Source: Sphingomonadales bacterium UBA6171
GTDB lineage: Bacteria > Pseudomonadota > Alphaproteobacteria > Sphingomonadales > Sphingomonadaceae
Direction of reading: 5' to 3'
DNA: 9,575 nucleotides
Assembly (NCBI GenBank): GCA_002422985.1
Contig: DITZ01000023.1
Location: 1-9,575, forward strand
Part shown: piece after piece, positions 1 through 9,248 of the stretch
Position numbering within the stretch: position 1 is the stretch's first letter
How the letters are laid out: each line of letters starts with the position of its first letter
The notes under the pieces: generated by a model
Databases searched by the model: none
The model's input: only the letters and a program-made list of their open reading frames with translations
Told to the model about the DNA's origin: nothing
Program-made: the position numbers and the translations under genes

Positions 1-10
1 GGGCCGGGGG

Positions 11-57
11 TGGGGTCAGCAACGCTGCGGCAGGCTCAGCAACGCCACGCGGTCAGC
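11..57. repeat. Dispersed short repeat, copy A
   Basis: The 15-mer TGGGGTCAGCAACGC lies at 11-25, followed by a degenerate copy ending at 45 (CTCAGCAACGC at 35-45) and a partial GGTCAGC at 51-57. The spacing between the shared TCAGC cores is 20 and then 17 bases. The same 15-mer occurs exactly twice, on the opposite strand, at 7497-7511 and 7516-7530. The cluster sits 15 bases beyond the stop codon of the TetR gene. Its left limit may lie outside the window. The repeat itself is seen directly; its function is unknown. Confidence 0.6.
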
Positions 58-71
58 CCGCCCGCAACCCC

Positions 72-779
72 CTATTCCACCCCCCGCTGCGTCCACTCCC
101 TCGCCACAAAATCCAGAAACGCCTGCCCCTCCGCCGTCCCGGCGAGCATGCTGTTGAAATGCCGCAACCGCGCCAGCCGCTCCGCGCCTCCGTCCACCAG
201 CGTCTCGCGCATCGCCAGCCCCTGGGTCATCACCCGCACCACATCGCGCGCGATCTCAAAGTCCTGCTGCCGCACCCGATTGGCCGGGAACATCGTCTCC
301 GCCAGCTTGTGCCGGGACCGGTCAAACGCCGCCAGCGCCGGCCCCAGCACGCCGGTCAGCTCCGGGTTGGTGCGCGCCGCTGCCACCAGCTCGGAAACGG
401 CGACAAATTCCGGCGTCTCATGCTGCTGCCAGGCGGCATCCGCTGCATGGCTGCGGGTCTCCGGCTCGTCCATCCCGCGCGGAACCTTGGTCAGCGATGC
501 GGAAAAGGCGGCAATGCGCCGGATCAGCAGATGATTCACTATCGCCGTCAGCAACGCCTGCCGCGTGGGAAAATGATAGAGCAGCGCCATCCGGGTCATC
601 CCGGCCTGCGTCGCCACCGCGCTCACGGAAAAGCCGCGATAGCCCTTGTCCACCAGCAACTGGATGCCGGCATCCAGGATTCGCCGTCGCGTCCGCACGC
701 TTTTGCGCATCTCGCCCCGCACGATATCCGTCGGGTCATGCAGCCATTCCTCGATGGGATGAGTTACGCGATCAGGCAC
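72..779 (-). CDS. TetR/AcrR-family transcriptional regulator
   Basis: Probable one-component DNA-binding regulator of 235 aa. The N-terminal part has the TetR arrangement: a basic helix reading RTRRRILDAGIQLL (about residues 29-42), then a helix-turn-helix at about 50-70 ending in the typical LLYHFPTRQALL stretch. The remaining 150 or so residues are an alpha-helical ligand-binding and dimerisation region with no recognisable ligand signature, so the inducer and targets are unknown. The long form starts at a GTG with only a weak GGGAAA upstream. An ATG at 710 would give 212 aa starting MRKSVRTRRR, a more usual TetR length, and could be the true start. It is followed by acs on the same strand side but separated from it by 220 bases, so it is probably its own transcription unit and may be autoregulated. 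Confidence 0.85.
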   Translation of the reverse strand: MPDRVTHPIEEWLHDPTDIVRGEMRKSVRTRRRILDAGIQLLVDKGYRGFSVSAVATQAGMTRMALLYHFPTRQALLTAIVNHLLIRRIAAFSASLTKVPRGMDEPETRSHAADAAWQQHETPEFVAVSELVAAARTNPELTGVLGPALAAFDRSRHKLAETMFPANRVRQQDFEIARDVVRVMTQGLAMRETLVDGGAERLARLRHFNSMLAGTAEGQAFLDFVAREWTQRGVE

Positions 780-925
780 AAAGTTTCCCAGGCAGTTGAT
801 GCACCAATCGGAAAGTCTAGGTAGAAGTTACAGCAATGAAAAGAAAAAAAAGGTTAACATGACCTGCGCCCTGCGTCAGCCAATCTGCACAAATATCGGC
901 ATATTGCTGCCGGCCGCTGCCCGCT

Positions 926-939
926 TCATGCCGGCATGA
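926..939. repeat. 14-bp perfect palindrome
   Basis: TCATGCCGGCATGA reads identically on both strands. It lies in the 220-base gap between the TetR gene start (779) and the acs stop (1000), where a regulator operator or part of the acs 3' end could be. No uracil tract follows on either strand, and with no loop it would make a poor terminator hairpin. Its role is not established. Confidence 0.35.
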
Positions 940-999
940 TCCCGTTCGGGCGCGACCCCGGCCCCGCCATGCAGCGCGACCGCAAACGGCCCGTCCATA

Positions 1000-2937
<1,938 letters not shown>

Positions 2938-2943
2938 ATCATT

Positions 2944-2948
2944 CTCCC
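2944..2948 (-). promoter_or_regulatory. Ribosome binding site deciding the acs start
   Basis: On the minus strand GGGAG is followed by six bases and then the ATG at 2937-2935. The spacing is good, and this choice removes the unconserved 41-residue extension of the open frame. Confidence 0.75.
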
Positions 2949-3200
2949 AATATGCTTGTCCGGTCGCCAGTCCGGTTGCCGGGCCGGCGTTATCCGCCTG
3001 TCCTAGCCAATCAGCGGCGGCGCGCAACCACCTGTGCGCAGCCCCTTGCAGTGACGGCAATTTTCAGCCCATGTCCGCCGCCGGGGAGAGATTGATGATA
3101 CCGTTATCAGGCGAGCCGGCCGAGGCGCTGACCGGGCAGCACCGCCCACTGTTCCGGCCTGTCCAACCATGTCGTTTCTGGTTTTTTGTTTGTAGGAAAA

Positions 3201-3216
3201 TGTTCCACGTGGAACA
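3201..3216. other. parS centromere site (ParB binding palindrome)
   Basis: TGTTCCACGTGGAACA is a perfect 16-bp palindrome, and the symmetry extends to 22 bp (3198-3219). It fits the bacterial parS consensus (TGTTNCACGTGNAACA type) bound by ParB, which loads there as a clamp and, with ParA, segregates newly replicated origins. Chromosomal parS sites normally cluster close to the replication origin. This copy is intergenic, about 260 bases upstream of acs. ParB binding is inferred from the match, not shown. Confidence 0.85.
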
Positions 3217-3365
3217 TTTATACAGATCTGCTAAAATTACGGGCCTGCATTTCCATTCAACTGGTTGATCCCCTGTCAGGCACGAGGCGGGGGGCACGCG
3301 GGCGGAAATCCGGAAGATGTGCGGCGTGGCTTGGCAGCGGGCGGGCGGGTCGATAGAGGCGGGGG

Positions 3366-3557
3366 ATGACGCGCCAACAGCATTATTTCGGCTCACCTTT
3401 TGCGGTGAGCATCGCTTTTTCCCGCGCGGTGCGCATGGGGGATGGCATCTTCGTTTCCGGCACGGACCCGGTGGAGCCGGGCGCGGTGCTGCTGCGGCCG
3501 GAATGGCTCCCGCAATGGCGGGTGGAAATCGCGGCCGGGGCGATCGTGGGTGGCTGA
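3366..3557 (+). CDS. Short RidA-family (YjgF/UK114) protein with an apparent internal deletion
   Basis: Encodes 63 aa. Residues 1-35 read like the N-terminus of a RidA-family enamine/imine deaminase: FGSPFAVSIAFSRAVRMGDG followed by IFVSGTDPV. Residues 41-63 (LLRPEWLPQWRVEIAAGAIV) resemble the C-terminal strand of the same family (often LVRPDWRVEIEAEAIV-like). The middle 65-75 residues of a normal protein of about 125-130 aa, including the active-site arginine region, are missing, yet the frame is intact. GAGG lies six bases before the ATG. The stop overlaps the GTG start of the downstream aminotransferase by 8 bases, so translation of the two is probably coupled. RidA proteins normally remove reactive enamines produced by PLP enzymes, which suits this neighbour, but this form is unlikely to be catalytic. 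It may be a decayed gene kept as a translated leader. The assignment rests on recalled family patterns. Confidence 0.55.
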   Translation: MTRQQHYFGSPFAVSIAFSRAVRMGDGIFVSGTDPVEPGAVLLRPEWLPQWRVEIAAGAIVGG

Positions 3558-4707
3558 GCTTTCCCTGCGGGCGCGGCGGCTGGCTTTGGGCGGGCAGGCG
3601 GCGGCCTGGGCGATTGCCGATGAGGCGCTGGTGCGCGTGGCGGCGGGCGAAAAGCTGCTGCTGCTGACGCTGGGCGACCCGCAGGGGCCGCCGCACGCCG
3701 ATATCGTGGCGGCCACCAAGGCGGCGCTGGATGACGGGCGCACCCATTATTCGCCGCTGCTGGGCGAGCCGGCGCTGCGCGCGGCGGTGGGGCAATATGT
3801 GGGGGCGGATGCGGCCAATGTGGTGATCGTGCCGGGCGCGCAACATGCCGCCGCCGCGGTTATCACGATGCTGGCTGGGGAGGGCGAAGAGGTGATCCTG
3901 AGCGACCCCTGTTACGCCACCTATCCGGGCGTGGTGGCGGCGAGCGGCGCGCGCGCGGTGCTGGCCCGCACCCGGGCGGACCTGTCGGACGATGTGGCGG
4001 CGATTGCGCGCGCCGTGACGCCGGCGACGCGGGCGATCATGCTGAACAGCCCGGCCAATCCCAGCGGCACGGCGCTGGATACGGCGGACTTTGCGGCGCT
4101 TTCGGCGCTGTGCGAGGCGCATGACCTGTGGCTGGTGGTGGACGAGGTTTATGCGGCGTTCCGCTTCGCGGGCGCGCATGTCGGCGGCTGGGTGCATGGG
4201 CCGAAGGGGCGGACGCTGGTGCTGGGCAGCATGAGCAAGAGCCATGCGATGACCGGATACCGGCTGGGCTGGGTGGTGGCGCCCGAAACAGTGGTGACGG
4301 CGATGGCGGACTGGAGCGCGGCGGTGATGTTCGGCGTGAACCAGTTTGTGCAGGATGCCGGGCGGGCGGCGCTGGCGCTGCCGGAATCGGCGCTGGCGGA
4401 CTATCGCGGCGGGTTCCGCCGGCGGGCGGCGCTGGTGGTGGCGCGGGCTAATGCCTGCGCCCGGCTGCGGGCGCAGATGCCGGTGGGGGGCATGTTTGTG
4501 ATGCTGGATGTGCGCGGCGTGATGGCCGATGATGTCGCCTTTGCGCGCGGGCTGCTGGAGGCGGAAGGCGTGGCGGTGATGCCCGGCAGCGGCTTTGGGC
4601 CGGCGGGCGCGGGGCATGTGCGGCTGTCGCTCTGCCCGGATGATGCGGTGCTGGAGGCGGCGATGGCGCGGATCGCGCGCTATGCGGGCGGGGTGGGAGT
4701 GCATTGA
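3550..4707 (+). CDS. PLP-dependent class I/II aminotransferase, AruH (arginine--pyruvate transaminase)-like
   Basis: 385-aa cytoplasmic fold-type I transaminase. Visible motifs: GDPQ (42-45), THYSPLLGEPALR (65-77) as in the small-domain entry loop, PCYATYP (120-126), the cofactor loop NSPANPSG (166-173), DEVY (198-201) with Asp198 contacting the pyridine nitrogen and Tyr201, SMSKSHAMTGYRLGW (227-241) with Lys230 as the Schiff-base lysine and Arg238 binding phosphate, and Arg358 in GHVRLSL for the substrate carboxylate. The overall pattern resembles Pseudomonas AruH, which transfers the arginine amino group to pyruvate, but substrate specificity cannot be settled from motifs. The GTG at 3550 is chosen because the frame upstream (to an ATG at 3442) is cysteine/arginine-rich and unlike the family, and because it overlaps the RidA-like stop. 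A strong hairpin follows the stop codon. Confidence 0.9.
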   Translation: MAELSLRARRLALGGQAAAWAIADEALVRVAAGEKLLLLTLGDPQGPPHADIVAATKAALDDGRTHYSPLLGEPALRAAVGQYVGADAANVVIVPGAQHAAAAVITMLAGEGEEVILSDPCYATYPGVVAASGARAVLARTRADLSDDVAAIARAVTPATRAIMLNSPANPSGTALDTADFAALSALCEAHDLWLVVDEVYAAFRFAGAHVGGWVHGPKGRTLVLGSMSKSHAMTGYRLGWVVAPETVVTAMADWSAAVMFGVNQFVQDAGRAALALPESALADYRGGFRRRAALVVARANACARLRAQMPVGGMFVMLDVRGVMADDVAFARGLLEAEGVAVMPGSGFGPAGAGHVRLSLCPDDAVLEAAMARIARYAGGVGVH

Positions 4708-4721
4708 CGCCAACAGGATAA

Positions 4722-4754
4722 GCCGTCGCCCCGTGTCAAGCACGGGGCGACGGC
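4722..4754. terminator. Bidirectional hairpin terminator
   Basis: GCCGTCGCCCCGTG (4722-4735) and its exact reverse complement (4741-4754) form a 14-bp GC-rich stem with a 5-base loop TCAAG. It lies between the convergent ends of the aminotransferase (4707) and the M3 peptidase (4776), so it can serve both. Neither strand has a real U-tract after the stem: only AACTTT on plus and TTAT on minus. Confidence 0.8.
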
Positions 4755-4775
4755 AACTTTGCGGGTCCTTCTTCG

Positions 4776-6899
4776 CTATTTCAAACCGCGGTTTTTCAAC
4801 AGGGCGTCGGCGGTGGGCATGCGGCCGCGGAAGGCCTTGTAGCTTTCCTGCGGCTCGCGGCTGTTGCCGGTTTCCAGCACATTGGTTTTCAGGCGGCTGG
4901 CGGTGGCGGGGTCGAAGGCGTTACCGGTTTCCCGGAAGGCTTCGAAGCCGTCGGCATCCATCACTTCGGCCCAGGTATAGGCATAATAGCCGGCGTCATA
5001 GCCGCCGTCGAACAGGTGGCTGAAGTGCGACAGGCGGTGGCGCATGCCGATGCTGGCGGGCACCTTCAGCGCGGCGAGACGCTCGGCTTCCCATTGCCGG
5101 GCGTTGAAATCGGCGGGCAGGGCGGGAAGCGCATGCAGCTCCTGATCGAGGATGGCGGATGAGAGCTGCTGCACCGTTGCGAAGCCCTGATTGAAGGTCA
5201 TGGAATTCAGCAGCGATTGCAGCAGGGCTTCGGGTATCGGCTCGCCGGCGGCGTTTCTGGCGTGGGCGCGCAGGATTTCCGGCTCTTCCACCCAATGTTC
5301 ATGCAGCTGGCTGGGGAATTCCACAAAGTCGCGATAGACCGCCGTGCCCGACAGGCCGGGGTAGCGGACGCGCGAGAACAGGCCGTGCAGCGCGTGGCCG
5401 AATTCGTGGAACAGGGTCCGGGCGTCATCGAAGCTGATGGTGGCGCGCTCGCCGGCCGGCGGCGGGGTGAAATTGCTGTTGTTGACGACGATCGGGCGGA
5501 AGCCGGTGAGGTCGGACTGGACGCGGATGCTGTTCATCCAGGCGCCGGGGCGCTTGCTGTCGCGGGCGAACCAGTCGGCATAGAAAAGCCCGATGGGCTT
5601 GTTGTCCGCCCCGCGCACCTCCCACACACACACGCCATCGGCATAGACCGGCACATCGGGCCGGGGGGTGAAGCTGATGCCGTACAGGCGCTTCGTGGTC
5701 TCCATAAGGGCGGCCACCATGCCGTCGAGCGGCAGATAGGCCTTCAGCCGGGCGTCATCGAGGTTGTAGCGTTCGGCGCGGACCTTTTCGGCGTAGAAAC
5801 GCCAGTCCCACGGCTGGATGGTGGTGATGCCGTCTTTGGCGGCCAGCGTGGCGAGGTCGCGCTCTTCCTCGCCGGCGCGGATGAGGGCCGGATCATAGAC
5901 CTGACGCAGCAGCGCCATGGCGGCCGCGGGCGTGGCGGCCATGCTGTTGTCCAGCACATAGGCAGCGTGGGTGCTGAAGCCGAGCAGGCCGGAGCGTTCG
6001 GAGCGCAGCGCCACCAGTTGCGCGATGATGGCATTATTGTCGTTGGCATTGCCATTGTCGCCGCGCCTGTTGAAGGCGTGATAGACTTTTTCCCGCGCGG
6101 CGCGGTTGGTGGCGACGGTGAGGAAGGGTTCCACATCTGATCGGCTGGCGGAGATGAGGAACAGGCCGGGCTGGCCGGCTTTTGCGGCCTTGGCGGCAGC
6201 AGCGGCCTTCTGGCCATCGGAAAGCCCCGCCATTTCGGCGGCAGAGAGGAAGCTGTCCGACGCCTTCTGGTCGTTCAGCAGATTCTGGCCGAAGGTGACG
6301 CTCAGCCTGGCAGCCTGCTCGTTGATGGCGGCAACGCGGGTGCGGGCTTCGGGCGACAAAGCGGCCCCGGCGCGCACGAAGCGGCGGTGCGTCACCTCCA
6401 GCAGGCGCAGCTGCTCGGGGGTGAGGCCCAGCGTGGCGCGGGCCTTGTAGAGCGTGTCCACCCGGCCGAACAGGCGCTGGTCGAGCATCATGTCGCTGCT
6501 GTAGCGCGTGACCTTGGGGCTGACGGCCTCCTGCACCTTGCTGATGGCCGGCGTCGCGTCGGCGGAGGCGACGGTATAGAAGGCGCCCTGGGTGCGGCTG
6601 AGCAGCGGGGTGGCCAGTTCCATCGCTTCGATGGTGTTGGCGAAGCTGGGCGCGGCGCTGCTGGTCGCGATCTTCTCCATATTGGCGCGGGCTTGCGCGA
6701 TGCCGGCATCGAACGCCGGTTCATAATGTTCCGGGCGGATGCGATCATAGGGCGGCACGCCGTCCGGCGTGGTCCAGGTGCCGAGCAGCGGATTGCCGGC
6801 GGGGGCTTCGGCCTGCGCCATCAGCGGGGCCGTGGGCAGCGTTGCGGTTATGGCGATGAGGCTCACGGCAAGAAACAGGCGATGCAGGGGGCGGGACAT
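4776..6899 (-). CDS. Secreted M3-family metallopeptidase (Dcp-type peptidyl-dipeptidase)
   Basis: 707-aa zinc peptidase of the thimet oligopeptidase/Dcp family, which cleaves dipeptides from peptide C-termini. The zinc site is LFHEFGHALHG with His498, Glu499 and His502, and the third ligand is Glu527 in DFVEFPSQLHEHW, 25 residues on. The substrate-side motif HLFDGGYDAGYYAYTWAEV is at about 628-646, with tyrosines typical of the family. The first 30 residues are a Sec signal peptide: MSRPLHR, a hydrophobic stretch LFLAVSLIAITATL, then a probable cleavage after AQA at residue 30; the enzyme is probably periplasmic. Cytoplasmic Dcp/OpdA are about 680 aa without this leader. The ATG at 6899 is chosen because it begins the signal peptide and has GGAG ten bases upstream; the open frame continues 36 codons further but without a signal-like start. 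It stands alone, convergent with the aminotransferase and divergent from usg. Confidence 0.93.
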   Translation of the reverse strand: MSRPLHRLFLAVSLIAITATLPTAPLMAQAEAPAGNPLLGTWTTPDGVPPYDRIRPEHYEPAFDAGIAQARANMEKIATSSAAPSFANTIEAMELATPLLSRTQGAFYTVASADATPAISKVQEAVSPKVTRYSSDMMLDQRLFGRVDTLYKARATLGLTPEQLRLLEVTHRRFVRAGAALSPEARTRVAAINEQAARLSVTFGQNLLNDQKASDSFLSAAEMAGLSDGQKAAAAAKAAKAGQPGLFLISASRSDVEPFLTVATNRAAREKVYHAFNRRGDNGNANDNNAIIAQLVALRSERSGLLGFSTHAAYVLDNSMAATPAAAMALLRQVYDPALIRAGEEERDLATLAAKDGITTIQPWDWRFYAEKVRAERYNLDDARLKAYLPLDGMVAALMETTKRLYGISFTPRPDVPVYADGVCVWEVRGADNKPIGLFYADWFARDSKRPGAWMNSIRVQSDLTGFRPIVVNNSNFTPPPAGERATISFDDARTLFHEFGHALHGLFSRVRYPGLSGTAVYRDFVEFPSQLHEHWVEEPEILRAHARNAAGEPIPEALLQSLLNSMTFNQGFATVQQLSSAILDQELHALPALPADFNARQWEAERLAALKVPASIGMRHRLSHFSHLFDGGYDAGYYAYTWAEVMDADGFEAFRETGNAFDPATASRLKTNVLETGNSREPQESYKAFRGRMPTADALLKNRGLK

Positions 6900-7173
6900 G
6901 CGTGGCAATCTCCGGTGTATTTTTTGACCATGGGTCAGCACAAGCGGATGCGCCCGCGCTTGTCCAGTGGGGCGGTTGACGGGCGGGCGGGGGGCGCTGG
7001 CACTCATCCGGGCGGAGTGCTGACAGAAAATATTGCAAATTCAATCTCTTGCCATGTATGACGTTATAATGAAAACTGCGATCCAGCCGGGTGAACCGGC
7101 GCAGAAGCGAGACGACAGGAGCGTGAACGGGCCGGAATCCCCCGAACAGGGGAGAGAAGGAAAGGATAGGGCC
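6900..7173. promoter_or_regulatory. Divergent promoter region between the M3 peptidase and usg
   Basis: This 274-base gap serves both genes. The AT-rich part at about 7020-7080 contains a consensus TATAAT at 7065-7070 on the plus strand, about 104 bases before usg, but no good -35 at 16-18 bases. On the minus strand TGGCAA (7047-7052) and TATTTT (7025-7030), 16 bases apart, are a possible promoter for the peptidase. A 7-bp inverted repeat (6940-6946 with 6957-6963) lies in the peptidase leader. All of these are weak calls. Confidence 0.35.
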
Positions 7174-7461
7174 ATGCGGCCGGACCAAATGAAGGGGGAT
7201 GCCGATTTCCGCAAACAGATGGCGGGCTATGGCCTGCTGACAGCGGAAATCAGCTATTGGATGCCCGACCATCCCAGCATTCTGCAGCAGTTCATCTGGC
7301 AGACGCACGACCGTGCGCCGGGCTTCCCGGAACTCAGCCGATTTCTGGATTATTGGCGGCGGGAGGTGGAAGCGACGCTGCATTCGATCCGCGTGGCGCA
7401 TGACGGGCTGATCCGGCCGGCGGAATGGCGCGCGGTGAATGGCGTGCTGACGGTGCATTGA
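7174..7461 (+). CDS. usg: Usg-family protein
   Basis: Small protein of 95 aa of the Usg family (Pfam Usg), whose molecular function is not known. The body is clearly of this family: DFRKQMAGYGLLTAEISYWM (11-30), PDHPSILQQFIWQTHD (31-46), FPELSRFLDYWRREVE (51-66) and the C-terminal LHSIRVAHDGLIRPAEWRAV (69-88). No signal peptide or membrane segment. The family was named for a gene upstream of trpF in the Caulobacter trpFBA operon; here no trp gene is adjacent. The ATG at 7174 is supported by AGGA seven bases upstream within a purine-rich run; the frame is open back to 7033, but that part shows no family resemblance. It converges on maiA. Confidence 0.88.
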   Translation: MRPDQMKGDADFRKQMAGYGLLTAEISYWMPDHPSILQQFIWQTHDRAPGFPELSRFLDYWRREVEATLHSIRVAHDGLIRPAEWRAVNGVLTVH

Positions 7462-7493
7462 TGGGGGGGTGGCGCAGGGTTGGTGCGTTTGGC

Positions 7494-7550
7494 GCGGCGT
7501 TGCTGACCCCAGGCGGCGTTGCTGACCCCACGCGGCGTGGGGTCAGCCCC
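7494..7550. repeat. Dispersed short repeat, copy B (two direct units plus an inverted one)
   Basis: GCGGCGTTGCTGACCCCA occurs at 7494-7511 and again at 7513-7530, a 19-base period, followed by an inverted unit CGTGGGGTCAGC (7536-7547). The reverse complement holds the 15-mer TGGGGTCAGCAACGC twice, the same word as at 11-25. Both clusters lie just beyond the 3' end of a minus-strand gene (tetR, maiA). With only two direct units and no spacers it is not a CRISPR. Confidence 0.7.
7521..7547. terminator. Hairpin between convergent usg and maiA, possible bidirectional terminator
   Basis: GCTGACCCCACG (7521-7532) pairs perfectly with CGTGGGGTCAGC (7536-7547) across a 3-base loop. It lies 59 bases after the usg stop and about 28 bases after the maiA stop on the other strand, in the right place to end both transcripts. 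There is no U-tract on either side. The hairpin is built from two opposed units of the dispersed repeat. Confidence 0.55.
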
Positions 7551-7575
7551 CATTCACCGAGCCATCTATGGAATC

Positions 7576-8202
7576 TCAATCCGCATCCGGCTGCACATCG
7601 GGGTGCGCCTGCTGAAATGCCGGCAAGGCGCTGGCGGCGGCTTCCACCGCCGATATGCGCGGCAGGGCGGACAGGTCCACGCGGAAGCGGCGGGCGTTGA
7701 ACAGTTGCGGCACGATGAAAATGTCGGCGAGCGTCGGCGCGTCCCCGAAGGCAAAGGGGCCTTGCGCGGAAAGCAGGGCTTCCACCGCCATCAGCCCGTG
7801 GGTGATGCTGCTTCTGGCCCAGTCCCGCGCGGCATCGGCCCCGGCCAGCGCCTCGATGCGTTTCAGCACGCCGAGATTCTGCAAGGGGTGCGTGTCGGCG
7901 GCAATCGCCAGCACCACCGCGCGGATGCGGGCGCGCTGTTCGGGGCAGGGGGGCAGGAAAGCGGGCGTGGGGTGGCGCTCCTCCAGCCACTCCAGAATGG
8001 CGAGCGACTGGGTGAGGAAGGTGCCGTCGTCCAGCTCCAGCGCGGGGATCAGCCCCTGCGGGTTGCGGGCGCGCCATGCCGGTGCGGACTGCACGCCGGT
8101 GCGCAGGTCCATCGCCACGGTTTCAAAGGCCAGCCCCTTCCAGTGGAGGCCGATACGGACGCGCCAGGCGGCGCCGGAGCGGAAATAGCTGTAAAGACGC
8201 AT
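7576..8202 (-). CDS. maiA: Maleylacetoacetate isomerase (zeta-class glutathione S-transferase)
   Basis: 208-aa cytoplasmic glutathione-dependent enzyme converting maleylacetoacetate to fumarylacetoacetate in the homogentisate branch of tyrosine and phenylalanine breakdown. The thioredoxin-like N-domain starts YSYFRSGAAWRVRIGL (4-19); Ser9 matches the catalytic serine of the family's SSC motif, while the next two residues are Gly-Ala rather than Ser-Cys. The cis-proline loop is NPQGLIPAL (47-55) and the glutathione-binding QSLAILEWLEE is 65-75. The C-domain shows ADTHPLQNLGVLKRI (102-116) and PTLADIFIVPQLFNARRFRVDLS (156-178), and the tail HPDVQPDAD is family-typical. The ATG at 8202 gives the usual length of about 210 aa; the frame extends 27 codons upstream without similarity. 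No good ribosome binding site precedes it. The other homogentisate-pathway genes (hmgA, fahA) are not in the window. Confidence 0.93.
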   Translation of the reverse strand: MRLYSYFRSGAAWRVRIGLHWKGLAFETVAMDLRTGVQSAPAWRARNPQGLIPALELDDGTFLTQSLAILEWLEERHPTPAFLPPCPEQRARIRAVVLAIAADTHPLQNLGVLKRIEALAGADAARDWARSSITHGLMAVEALLSAQGPFAFGDAPTLADIFIVPQLFNARRFRVDLSALPRISAVEAAASALPAFQQAHPDVQPDAD

Positions 8203-8356
8203 GGCACGAGGATAGCGCAATATGTGGTCAGGGGAAGGTCTTACGCTTTTGGCCCTGGCCCCGCCATGTGACAGCCTGGGCACAAGGACGGGGTTTCATC
8301 CTGACCGGCGGGCTTTCTGACGCGATCACCGCGGATCAACAGGGCCGGAAACCGCT

Positions 8357-8728
8357 TTAGTTCCGGATGTTCGGCTTCAGCCGATAACGGCCGTTGGCGA
8401 ATTCCTCGAACATCTGGCTGACGGCGGGGTGGCGCACCGGCTCGGCATCTTCATCGGGCAGCAGATTCTGCTGGCTGACATAGGCGACATAGGCCGTCTC
8501 CTCATTTTCGGCGAGGAGGTGGTAATAGGGCTGGTCTTTTGCCGGACGCACCTGTTCGGGGATGGAATTCCACCATTCTTCGGTGTTGGCGAACACTGCA
8601 TCCACATCGAACACCACGCCGCGAAAGGGATAGACCCGATGGCGCACGATGTCGCCAATCCCGAAGCGCGCTTCGGCGACGGGGTAAGCCGCCGGGGCGG
8701 CGGTGCTGGGGGCGATTCTTTTGTCCAT
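8357..8728 (-). CDS. hspQ: Heat shock protein HspQ (hemimethylated-DNA-binding, YccV-like)
   Basis: 123-aa small protein with the YccV/HspQ fold from residue 21 on: RFGIGDIVRHRVYPFRGVVFDVD (21-43), NTEEWW (48-53), RPAKDQPYYHLLAENEE (61-77), AYVAYVSQQNLLPDEDAEPV (79-98). The family binds hemimethylated DNA in E. coli and acts as a Lon specificity factor; how far this holds in alphaproteobacteria is uncertain. An upstream ATG at 8788 in the same frame would add 20 residues (MAFYIHETALSGPPHPDIIA); neither start has a clear ribosome binding site, and I prefer the inner one because a GGAT lies nine bases before it. It is separated from maiA by about 150 bases and probably has its own promoter, which I could not identify; no convincing sigma-32 type box was found. 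Confidence 0.9.
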   Translation of the reverse strand: MDKRIAPSTAAPAAYPVAEARFGIGDIVRHRVYPFRGVVFDVDAVFANTEEWWNSIPEQVRPAKDQPYYHLLAENEETAYVAYVSQQNLLPDEDAEPVRHPAVSQMFEEFANGRYRLKPNIRN

Positions 8729-8837
8729 GGCGATGATATCCGGGTGGGGCGGGCCTGATAGGGCGGTTTCATGGATATAGAAAGCCATGGGCGCGGGTAA
8801 AGGGGTAACAGAAATGGGATGCGCGGGATATGCAGAC

Positions 8838-8866
8838 TTGTCGCGCCCCGCATCCCCCGCTATGGC
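8838..8866 (+). promoter_or_regulatory. Candidate promoter for tRNA-Ser
   Basis: TTGTCG (8838-8843) and TATGGC (8861-8866) are separated by 17 bases and end 27 bases before the tRNA, so transcription would start a little upstream of the mature 5' end. Spacing is ideal but the -10 is only a fair match. Confidence 0.4.
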
Positions 8867-8893
8867 CCGCCTTCGACCGGGCCCGCGCCCTGC

Positions 8894-8983
8894 GGAGAGG
8901 TGGCAGAGTGGTCGAATGCGGCGGTCTCGAAAACCGTTATGGGTGTAAGCTCATCGAGGGTTCGAATCCCTCCCTCTCCGCCA
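8894..8983 (+). tRNA. tRNA-Ser (anticodon CGA)
   Basis: A 90-base class II tRNA. The acceptor stem GGAGAGG (8894-8900) pairs with CCTCTCC (8973-8979), followed by discriminator G and encoded CCA (8981-8983). The anticodon stem GCGGT (8921-8925) pairs with ACCGT (8933-8937) around the loop CTCGAAA; the anticodon is CGA at 8928-8930, reading UCG serine codons. A long variable arm runs from 8938 to about 8956, as expected for serine. The T-arm has GTTCGAAT. It is on the plus strand, divergent from hspQ. Confidence 0.96.
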
Positions 8984-9248
8984 CGATAACGCCCACCTGC
9001 TCCCTTCCCATCGGCCTTCGCGTTCATGGCATGGGTGTCTGCCGCTGCCCGCCGTAGCGCAGCATGGCAGGCGAGCTGCCAATGGCATGATCGGCGCGCG
9101 AGGCATGCCGATCATGCCTCGAACCGCCTGTTGGCTGCCACATAATTAAGGATAGCGTCTCCGCAATTCCTGTCCCCGGAACCATGTCAGCCTGCGTCTT
9201 ACCGTGTCATCGCCGTGATGGCCGTGGCATGGCCGGGCTGTAAGTCCG
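8984..9248. other. Gap between tRNA-Ser and trhO, rich in overlapping hairpins
   Basis: No coding sequence is convincing here. The stretch at 9065-9121 holds three inverted repeats: TGGCAG/CTGCCA (9065-9070 and 9076-9081, loop of 5), GGCATGATCGGC with its exact complement (9084-9095 and 9107-9118, loop of 11) and CGAGGCATG/CATGCCTCG (9099-9107 and 9113-9121, loop of 5). The last two share bases, so they cannot form together. They could act as a terminator for the tRNA and/or trhO, or belong to an untranslated RNA. No U-tract is present. Confidence 0.45.

Larger units (their letters stand above)
2938..3365. other. Gene-free divergent region with AT-rich core and parS; possible origin-proximal segment
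   Basis: These 428 bases separate the divergent acs and ridA-like/aminotransferase genes. The core at about 3170-3240 is clearly AT-rich against a GC-rich background and carries the ParB-type palindrome. The best DnaA-box-like words are single and imperfect: TTATACAGA at 3218-3226 (one mismatch to TTATNCACA) and TTATCCGCC at 2990-2998. A possible acs promoter on the minus strand (TTGCGC, 16 bases, TAGGAC, at about 3000-3027) is weak. A 65-aa open frame at 3071-3268 crosses the palindrome but has no protein-like features and is not annotated. Confidence 0.6.
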